Of a DNA stretch of 64,000 bases, positions 56,281 through 64,000 are shown in pieces. The notes below the pieces were generated by a model, which was not told the origin of the DNA, did no database searches, and saw only the letters and a program-made list of their open reading frames with translations. The stretch lies in NCBI GenBank assembly GCA_963210345.1, contig OY723409.1, positions 55,526,839 through 55,590,838 on the forward strand, written 5' to 3'. The position numbers were made by a program, and so were the translations under genes. Position 1 is the first letter of the stretch; every line of letters begins with the position of its first letter. This DNA comes from Inga oerstediana. Lineage: Eukaryota; Streptophyta; Magnoliopsida; Fabales; Fabaceae.

Positions 56281-58926
56281 CTGAAATTTTCAAAACTATT
56301 GTTTGATTTCTGGACAAAGCAGGTAGTTTTCAACATATTCACTATTTCAAATATTTTTTAAAAAATCTTTTCTGAGAAAGTTTTAAGTACTTGGACCTGG
56401 CAACAATTCTTTTGGTACATAACACCATGAGAAATTTTATTTGGACCTACAGTTTCCTTCAATAAAAGAATATATCTAACATATCAATATCAATACCAAT
56501 ACAAAATATAAATTCTATAACAAATTGCAGTATTGCACTATTCACAAGTTATAACAATATAACTTATTCCTCATATTCCATTCAATACATGGGAAGCCCA
56601 CTAGTTTAGTAATATATGAATGATAACACCACCATTCATTCAGTGGGACAACAAGGTTTTAAATGAAGAGTTCAATTTGTAGGATTATTACTGCAATTAC
56701 AGCAGAAAAAATATATCTTATCAAAGACTGGAAACTGGGAAGCCCACCAACTCTTTTTACCATCAGAATTTAGCAATCAAGGAGCTTAAGTTCATATGAT
56801 AACAACAACTCAACAGTTGAGTTGAATGCAATAGAAGACGTGTCCATGAAAATGTGACTTGAGATATTTTCAGCTACTAATTCTGCTCACACAAGTGGAA
56901 GTAATCTAATGTGACACATTTCTTAGTGATGCAAATTTCCAGAATATAGAATGAGATTGCCCAAGTACATTCTGCTAAAAATTCAAAAGCAACTGGAACA
57001 AAAGGGAAGAATGACATATGGAGACGATTAAGAAGTACAGTCATCACTTCCTCTCTTTTCCACCCAACTAAAACTAATATAATTGCTCAGCATAAGAAGT
57101 TGGAATATTTGCAGCTTATCAACTCCCCATTCCCTCTTCATGTTATGCACTGAGTTGTACTTTAAAAAAACAAAAGCAGCTACTAATTCACAGAGCTGAA
57201 AGTAATTCAGCACTAACATCAACAATTTTCATTGTTCAAAGAGATATACTTTCGACAAAAATGACCCTTAAAGGATCTATATAAAGTATTAGCAACAGTT
57301 AAAGACTTTCGAAATCAAAATCTTGTAGAAGAAAAATATGACTTATGCTCTCAAAATTGCTACCAGCACTTTTCAAAAGAATCATCCATAACTTTTGAAA
57401 GCATCGGCAATAAATTAGGTCTTTTAAAAAGAATTTTAATTAAATTTTTAAAAACCTAAAATATCATAAACTTATCCCAAACGTCCTTGAATAATATTTT
57501 TCCTATATTTTTTGGATGGGGAGGAGCAGTGGATATATACGTGTCAAAAAACTCAGCATTCCTCTACTCGCACACCCAAGACATTATTTTGTTTTAAAAT
57601 ATTTCTCACTTAAATTTAGAAATTTTTTTTTGGTAGAATGAAGCCCAACTAGAAAACACGAAAATTTATTTAATCTGTCGCCTAAAAAACAAGCATAGAA
57701 GTTTTTATGTTCAGGAATAGATTTTAGACGATTTAATGTCTTACATAACAAAGTAATAAATCAAACAAAAACAAGTTGCGAAATACCGGGAACTAACATT
57801 GGGTGCCTGTTTTCGGACAAGAAAAAACATTGGGTGCCTCTATATCAGTAATCAACTAATCATAGGTTTCTCCGCTCAAGGCCAAGGAACGGATGCAGCT
57901 GCATCAATAATGAACGAAAATTGTGTTGCTGTGATCGTTTAATAAGGTCCTAGCATGATTTAAAATGGCCTACCGCTATTTAACAATATTTAATATACAT
58001 ATAATTTTATGAAGGAAGCAATCAATAAATAATCAATTAATTAGAAGCAAAAAAATGAGCAACCGGAAAGTAGTTAACGAAAATTTAATCTGGCGTCATG
58101 TCAGCTACTCCGGGAATCTCAGAAAGCTGACTGTGATTCTATGAAATATCAACAAGTGAGCTTTTCTTTCTCCGTTCGAAAAGAAGAAAGAAAGAATTTA
58201 TCAGTCGCGATTTACTAGGGCAGAAAAAAAGAAAGAAAAGGAAAACTCAAAACTTGAGAAAACAGATGACAATCGTCAAATCTCAAACTTCTAATAAAAG
58301 TTGTCTAAATCAGTATTTCGTCCACATCAGAGAGGTAAAGACGATAAGCAAATTTGTGTACCTGAGATATGTTTTCACTTTCTCCGCCACTCTTTTCACA
58401 GAAGCTTTTAGTTATTCTCGAGAATCAGACATGCAGCGGGCTAAAACAAAATAAGAAAAAGAAAAACCAATGCCAAAAATGAGATGAATATAAAATGATC
58501 GAATAAATTGAAATTAGGATGATAAATCTAGTTTTAATTAAGAATAACTATATTAAATGAATAAAGAACAGAAACCTTCAAGCATCACGACTCAATACAA
58601 GTTTTCCATAACTAAAAAAGGCGAATTAAATTAAGAATTAGAGATGATACGAGCTTCAACGCCAAGTGAAATTGCAGAAATCAACAAAGGAAATACAGAA
58701 TAATCAAAGGACACTGAAAGGAAGGAAGAGAGAAGTAAATAGAAGCTCGCACAGATTCAATTTTGCAGAAAACGAACTTGATCCAATGGAATCATAAGCA
58801 AGGGTGGAGGAGAGCAAAGCTGGAATAGTTAAACCGAACAACAAGCACCAAGGCCACAAGCTCGTCTCGGAGAATTCAAACGCCAGAGAAAATATGACAG
58901 TTCTCAGAAACAAAATTCACCGTTAC
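56281..58926 (-). other. 5'UTR intron of the CIP1-like gene
   Basis: A donor (CTCAG|GTAACG, exon end 58927) and an acceptor (AATTTTCAG|CTTCTGG, exon start 56280) define a 2646-bp leader intron. A second, similar donor (CTCAG|GTACAC) near 58361 may give an alternative leader exon. No other gene lies in it. Confidence 0.55.
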
Positions 58927-60040
58927 CTGAGTCAAAAAGCGAATACCATCCTTCTGGAACCAAACGATCAAAATTGAGAGGGTCGAAAATCGAAAACAAG
59001 AAAGGAAGATAGGACGAGGGAAGAGCGGGGAACAGAGAGAAGCGAGAGCCAAGTTTATAGAATTAAGAGAAAATTAAACTCAAAATTTTGAATGCAAAAG
59101 TAGATTTGTCTGGATTGGAGCGCTCCATGGGGACGCCAGCAATTTCATAGCTTCATACTTCTGGGATGGAATCTTTGGATTGCATCTTCTCTCTTTGCCC
59201 CTCGAACACTAATTTATTACAATAGTGCCACTTTTAACTCTCCGTCGCGCGATTTCTCGTGGTGACGTAAGCAAAAGACAGCTCAGTTTGAGCCATCCCG
59301 CGCTATTCAGGCATTTGTACGGGGAGAGGTGTTTCTCTGTTATTTGACTTATTTCCCACTCCATTTATTTTTTATTAAATATATTAGTATTAGATTAATT
59401 TTTAATTATTTATTTTAATAATATTAAATAATATTATTATAATAAAAATTTATCATAATAAATCTTAACCATTAAAAATTAATCTAATAATATATATTAA
59501 GAATAAATAAAGAAAAAAATCAATAAAAACAAACACCCTCCCCTTTTGCTTACTTCTCACATTAATGTCATTATTTTATTATTACTAATAAAAGGAATTT
59601 AAAAGAGAAAATTAATAAATAAATAAGTAAAATAAAATAATGAAAAAATATTATTTAAGAACAGTTTAATTACCTAAATCTTAATTTAAATGACTTCACT
59701 TAATAAATTATATAACAGGTTATATATCAATATGATTATAATTATATACTGGGCTCGATCTGGCCATGTGTCTCATCTTCCAGCACGTGCTAGTGAGCTG
59801 TAATTTCAGTTCATACGGCCCCATTGTTGCCAGTTTCCTTTTTTTCTTTTATTAGTGTCTTCAAATTAATAAGTTACTCATTAGTCATTTCTAAATTATT
59901 TTAATCGACGTCTGATCTGTATCATTCTTTATTACAGTACACGTGTAACACATTCCGCAAAAAGCAGAAAACATTATGTCAAGGTCATCACTTCAATTTG
60001 TTCCGCCGCGCCAAAAGCATATCAGAAGAAGAAATAGTGG
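58927..60040. other. CIP1-like first leader exon, promoter and spacer
   Basis: The leader exon probably covers about 58927-59060. The upstream DNA is AT-rich and includes an inverted repeat at 59386-59500 (TATTAGATTAATTTTTAAT and its complement). No gene is seen. Confidence 0.4.
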
Positions 60041-60190
60041 GTGTTTGGGAGAGCTTAAATAAGGGCTTATTTGAGAAATAAGCCCTTATTACGCAAGCCG
60101 AGAAAAAACTCATCTCACATACTTACCTCGTATACCGTGAATCACGAATTATAAGCACTTATTGCCCAAAAATAAGCTCTTCCAAACACA
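60041..60190. mobile_element. Tourist-like MITE, family copy 3
   Basis: GTGTTTGGGAGAGCTTAAAT and the complement of AAAAATAAGCTCTTCCAAAC are its ends. The core CCTCGTATACCGTGAATCAC identifies the family seen at 11679. Confidence 0.75.
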
Positions 60191-60193
60191 CAT

Positions 60194-60337
60194 GTGTTTG
60201 GAAAAGGCTTATATCTGATAAATGAGTCCTTATTATGCAAGCTGAGATAAAATTCATCTCATATACTTATCTCGTATACCGTAAATCACGAATTATAAGC
60301 ACTTATTATTAAAAAATAAGCTATTCCAAACAAACAC
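60194..60337. mobile_element. Tourist-like MITE, family copy 4 in tandem with copy 3
   Basis: It has the same orientation and core as copy 3 and starts 3 bp after it. Ends are GTGTTTGGAAAAGGCTTATA and the complement of ATAAGCTATTCCAAACAAAC. Confidence 0.75.
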
Positions 60338-60499
60338 GGTATATATATTAGCAATCGTATTAAAAATATGGAGCCTTGATGAGAGACGGAAAGAGAGAGA
60401 AACAACAACAACAAAAAGCATTAGGCTCAAGTGTTTCGTTGAGAACAAAAAGAACCAATCACATGACGAACTGGTGATATATATATATATATATATAAA

Positions 60500-61530
60500 T
60501 ATTAATGTATAAAAATACCCATAAACTTTTATCTAAAGTGAGTTCAGCATCATATGTTCTTCAAAGGTGTAAAATTATCTATGAGCTTTTAAAATTATGG
60601 GCAAAAATATCATCTCCGTTAAAAGATGCTAACGTCCGTTTATTACCATTTGAAAGTACCGCAGTACCCTCTAATAAAAAGAAACCACCATCTCCCTCAA
60701 CCTTAGGTTCACACTCTTCCCTTCCAAATTCATCATCAACCAGAATCAAGTATAAAAAAATGTGAAAAGATGAAGCCTAATCATACAGAATCATCCAGTT
60801 CTTGTCATGTAACTTAGAACTCAAATTTAATGTTGTTAAGCACACCAAATCGTCTAACTCAAAACTCATATTTAATGGTGTCATATTTTAGGGCCTAAAA
60901 TCATGGACCAGATTAGGGATGATATCCCAAATTAATTTCTAGATCTCCAGTGATCACGTTGGAAATCTGAGCCTGATTTATGTATTTCCATTCCATTGAA
61001 TAAATTAAGCAAATTTATGTATACAAGAAAAGTTGAACCACAAAAAATCATAAACAAGATCGCGCAAGGGAGTTTGATGCGAGGTCATAGCTCGCCATCT
61101 CATATCTTGCTGCCACTGCTATTATGTTTTGCCGCAATCACGATCTCCACCCTCACTATTACCTTTGAATCCTAGTTGCAACCCTCAAACCTCCTCCTCT
61201 AAATCTAAGCTTCCAATCCCTCTTAGCAATACCATCGCCGCTGGTAGAGCTTGCCGCCATTGCCTTCCGCATCTAAGAAGGAAATGGTGGAGGTGAAGGG
61301 ATTGAGGAAGAGAGTGACAGATGAAGACAAGAGCAATAAGGGAAATTATAAAATATTGACATTTTTTATTTTTTAATATGGTGGACCCTATCACAAAAGT
61401 AACAAACATTAGTGCCTTTTAATAGTGATGGTAATTTTGCCCCGACTTTAAAAGCTCATAGATAATTTTATACTTCTGAAAAATATATGATATTGGGTGC
61501 ATTTTGGATAAAAACTTATGGATATTTTTT
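60500..61530. mobile_element. long-terminal-inverted-repeat element, possible Pack-MULE
   Basis: Left arm 60508-60640 and right arm 61395-61530 are reverse complements at roughly 75-80 percent (CATAAACTTTTATCTAAA / complement of TTTGGATAAAAACTTATG; TAAAATTATCTATGAGCTTT appears in both). The interior, 61075-61320, is GC-richer and exon-like (GCCGCTGGTAGAGCTTGCCG) but I do not recognise a gene in it. No 9-bp duplication was fixed. Confidence 0.55.
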
Positions 61531-61951
61531 CGCCTTTAACTCTATATATAACACAAAATGAACTATTAATTCCGCAGGTGAATAAAATCGTACGTACAGT
61601 ATTTCATGATGTAAAAGGCGTCCGAAGCATAAATGAATTTAAGGGGTCGTTCCGACCTTCCAACTTTGAACATTATAGCCACAGGACAAAAAGGTCGGCA
61701 GAAAAAATAACATGGGAACTTCACGTGGAGGACAACCTGGGACCCAAACGTGAAGGCCTACAACAACAAGGAAGGAGTCATAGGTCATTTCATTAATTCC
61801 CCCCCCCCCCCCCCCTTCTTTTTTCTTTTTTGGATTCAAAAGGCAAGCATAACGCTTGAAATTATTGTTACATATAAGGACCATCGTCCGAACATACATG
61901 GTTTTTCCTTTTTTTTTTTGGTCAAACTAACATATATATGGTCAATGCACG
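61531..61951. other. spacer with C17 homopolymer
   Basis: Seventeen C residues lie at 61799-61815, followed by a T-rich run. The rest is non-coding DNA downstream of the CIP1-like paralogue. Confidence 0.5.
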
Positions 61952-63804
61952 TTAAGTTCTGGTGATTGTGTTCTTCTTGGCGATCAAACCCTTGAGAAAC
62001 TCACAACGGTCACGATGATAATCATTCACAAAACAAAGCTGCTTTATAGCTTCCTTCTTGGTCTCTCCCAAATTCAACAACTCTTCATCCTTCTCTTTCA
62101 ATCTCTCTTCCAACATTCCCACTTTGTTCTCAAGCTCTGTCACAGATTTCATTAGATTCAGATTCTCCTCTCCTTCTTCACTCACCTTAGCCTCTAGCTT
62201 CCTCAACTTCTCTTCTTTATGATTCAGTAAATCATTAAGTTCATCCACATTTGTCTTCAATTGTTTCATCTCTTCCTTTCTCTGCTTTATCCAATCTCTC
62301 ACATTCTGAACTTCCTCCATCATTTGAGTCACACGCCTCACAAAACTAAATTGAGCATCTTCTAGCTTCGAAGTAGCCAACTCTATCACGTTCACAACTT
62401 CCATTGGTTTCAGTTTTGAAGCACCAAATTCTGCAGCCATCTTTCCTTCATATATATTAACTTTCTCTTTTAGCATTTTGTTCTCTTGCTCATACCTCTC
62501 CTTTACCACTTTGTAACCATCTTTGTTCTCGTTATGTAACTGTTCTGCCACGTGGATTCTTCTGTATAATATCCTTATACTGTCTTCTAGTTGTCCTCGT
62601 ACCTCCTCTGCTATGTCTTCGATCCTCTTTTCTGAGAATTGTTTCTTCAGCTTCAATTTCTTGGCCCACATTTTCGATTCTTCAACCTCCACACTGATCC
62701 TCTCGATGGTTTCTGCTTGTTCTTTTATGGTTCTTTCCTGATCAAATATTGCCGCCAGGCTATCCGAATATTCCTTTTGGATTCTTTCGTTTTGCAACTC
62801 CAACTTGTTCTTCTCTTTCTTGTAATAATCTAACTCTAGTTTCAGATCGTTAAATTGAGATGATAAAACTTCATTACTATCCTCCAAGGATTTGTTTTCA
62901 TCTCCCAGCTGTTTAATCTCATAATTTTTCTGTCTTAATTCATCTTCCAATTTGTCTTTCTCTTTGCTTCGAGATTCAAGTTCCATTTCCAGGTCCTTCA
63001 CCCTCCCTGCAAAACCTTCATTCTCTTCTCGCATTCTCTGTTCAAGCAAACCCTGTTCAACCGATTCTTGATTCAGATATTCCATCTGAGCTTCTAGCTC
63101 TTTGTTCTTATCAGATAAAGATTCTAAATTTTGATGTATGACATTAAGCTGGTCTCTTAGGCCCTCCATTTGGCTCAGTTCTTCGTCTCTACTGAGTGCT
63201 GATTTGGCCTCCATTTCATCTTTTTGTTTGCTCTGAGTTTTCGCCTCCATGGTAAGCGTATTGATTTGTTGATCATAATCCTGGATTTTCCTCTGCAGAT
63301 CAGAAACTTGGTCTTCTTTCATTTTCAACAACACTTGAAGCTCTGTATTTTCGGCTCTTAGCTCTTGAGCTTCACTTTCTCTGCTTTCAATTTGAAGTTG
63401 CTCTGTTTCTACCTCCTTTCCCCGATATGATATTGCTCGAGCATGGAGATCGATTTCAGACTCATTATCGTTTCCTTCGACTCTAATTGGGTCTGATATA
63501 GTAAGGTGATGATTTTGTTCTGTTTCAGTCGAGTTTCTTCGGGTTTCGGCTTCGTCGGAGGAAAAATAATCGGAGTCAGAGCTAGAACAAGACAGAGAAG
63601 CAGTTCTCCGAGAAACTACTTTGCCATTCTCTGCGGTGAGCCGATCGTACAGAGCGTACAGTGACTGGTACTGTGAGAAGAAGTCCTCTATGAGTCCCTC
63701 AAGTTCTGTTTCTTGTTTCGACCGTTTTGGGTTTCTATCTGTTTTGTTGCCTTGATCGTCATTCTTAATGATGCTTAAGATTTTTGAGAGGTTGTTTTCA
63801 ATAT
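61952..63804 (-). CDS. CIP1-like coiled-coil paralogue (partial: first exon outside the window)
   Basis: The exon starts after a clear acceptor (TTACTTGCAG|ATATTGAA) and runs to TAA at 61952, giving about 617 residues. Its entry phase (one base from the previous exon) is the same as in the gene at 52208-56201, and both continue with I-E-x-x-L/V. LIEDFFSQYQSLYALYDRLTAENGK is the NAB-like region; a Ser/Asp stretch and a continuous coiled coil follow. The C-terminus LCFVNDYHRDRCEFLKGLIA aligns with that of the neighbour. It is about half the neighbour's length and lacks the 110-residue repeats. The missing first exon should encode a basic MVKHRFR-like start and lie beyond 64000. It may be closer to the At1g64330-type proteins, also from memory. 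Confidence 0.85.
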
Positions 63805-64000
63805 CTGCAAGTAATAAATTAACAATTAGAGAATCCCATTGAGAAGCCAATTATAATTTAAGTGTTTTTTTTATATTATTATCTGGTATCCAGTTCGAAA
63901 TTCGTGGCTGCCTGTTTTAAATTACAAGTATCGCCTTTAAAATTTAAATTTAAAATTCAGAGATATCTAATGAGGTCTCATGCTACTAAATCAGATCTAT
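63805..64000 (-). other. first-intron sequence of the CIP1-like paralogue
   Basis: AT-rich DNA with no open frame resembling the expected first exon. The intron continues past the right edge of the window. Confidence 0.55.

Noticed and set aside
4034..58664. 15-base match CGAGCTTCAACGCCA at 4034-4048 and 58650-58664, suggesting a shared 5' region
   Set aside because: A 15-mer shared by chance is expected once or twice among all pairs of positions in 64 kb, and the flanks match only loosely.

Overview
The window is nuclear DNA of a flowering plant, very probably a core eudicot. The evidence is GT-AG introns, AT-rich spacers, plant-only protein families (TBL O-acetyltransferase, 3xHMG-box protein, CIP1-like actin-associated coiled coil, AAAP-type GABA transporter) and a typical plant transposon load: L1-type LINEs with RNase H, TGTTG...CAACA LTR elements, hAT, MULE, CACTA, Harbinger, Stowaway and Tourist elements, and a SINE. 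No organelle, bacterial or viral genome is seen.

Six host genes can be supported, all on the minus strand: a small plant protein of unknown function (14686-15216); a seven-exon probable GABA transporter like At5g41800 (18967-22986); a seven-exon 3xHMG-box protein (41413-43448); a three-exon TBL23/24-type mannan O-acetyltransferase (45076-47700); a two-coding-exon CIP1-like protein of 1305 residues with a long 5'UTR intron (52208-56201); and a second CIP1-like paralogue whose first exon lies beyond the right edge (61952-63804). The pairs GABA transporter/CIP1 and 3xHMG/TBL are neighbours in Arabidopsis too (At5g41790-At5g41800; At4g23790-At4g23800; At4g11080-At4g11090, from memory), so the window looks like an ancestral block that Arabidopsis has split.

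Layout: 1-5500 holds an inverted-repeat element, a dead Harbinger transposase, a solo LTR with a 5-bp target duplication and an RNase H orphan. 5502-11068 is an almost complete bicistronic LINE. 11069-18966 is spacer with MITEs and one small gene. 18967-22986 is the GABA transporter, with a tiny retroposed insert in its large intron. 23776-26535 is a 5'-truncated LINE with a 16-bp target duplication. 27979-32494 is an LTR element without coding capacity, followed by a SINE and a Stowaway. 35021-40975 is an old LINE broken by a 1.85-kb hAT element and a 1.44-kb MULE. 41413-47700 is the 3xHMG/TBL pair, 48000-51800 MITE-rich spacer, and 52208-64000 the two CIP1-like genes with a long-inverted-repeat element between them.

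The most notable finding is that the hAT element at 35567-37418 carries two in-phase exons, with introns, of a CCCH zinc-finger gene resembling the minor-spliceosome U11/U12-20K (ZMAT5-type) protein. It is a Pack-hAT sitting inside the RNase H domain of the LINE. Other points worth following are a foldback element built around a minisatellite, three 110-residue repeats in the CIP1-like protein, a perfect mitosis-specific (MSA) promoter element upstream of the 3xHMG gene and in one LTR, and the TAATG stop-start overlap of the LINE.
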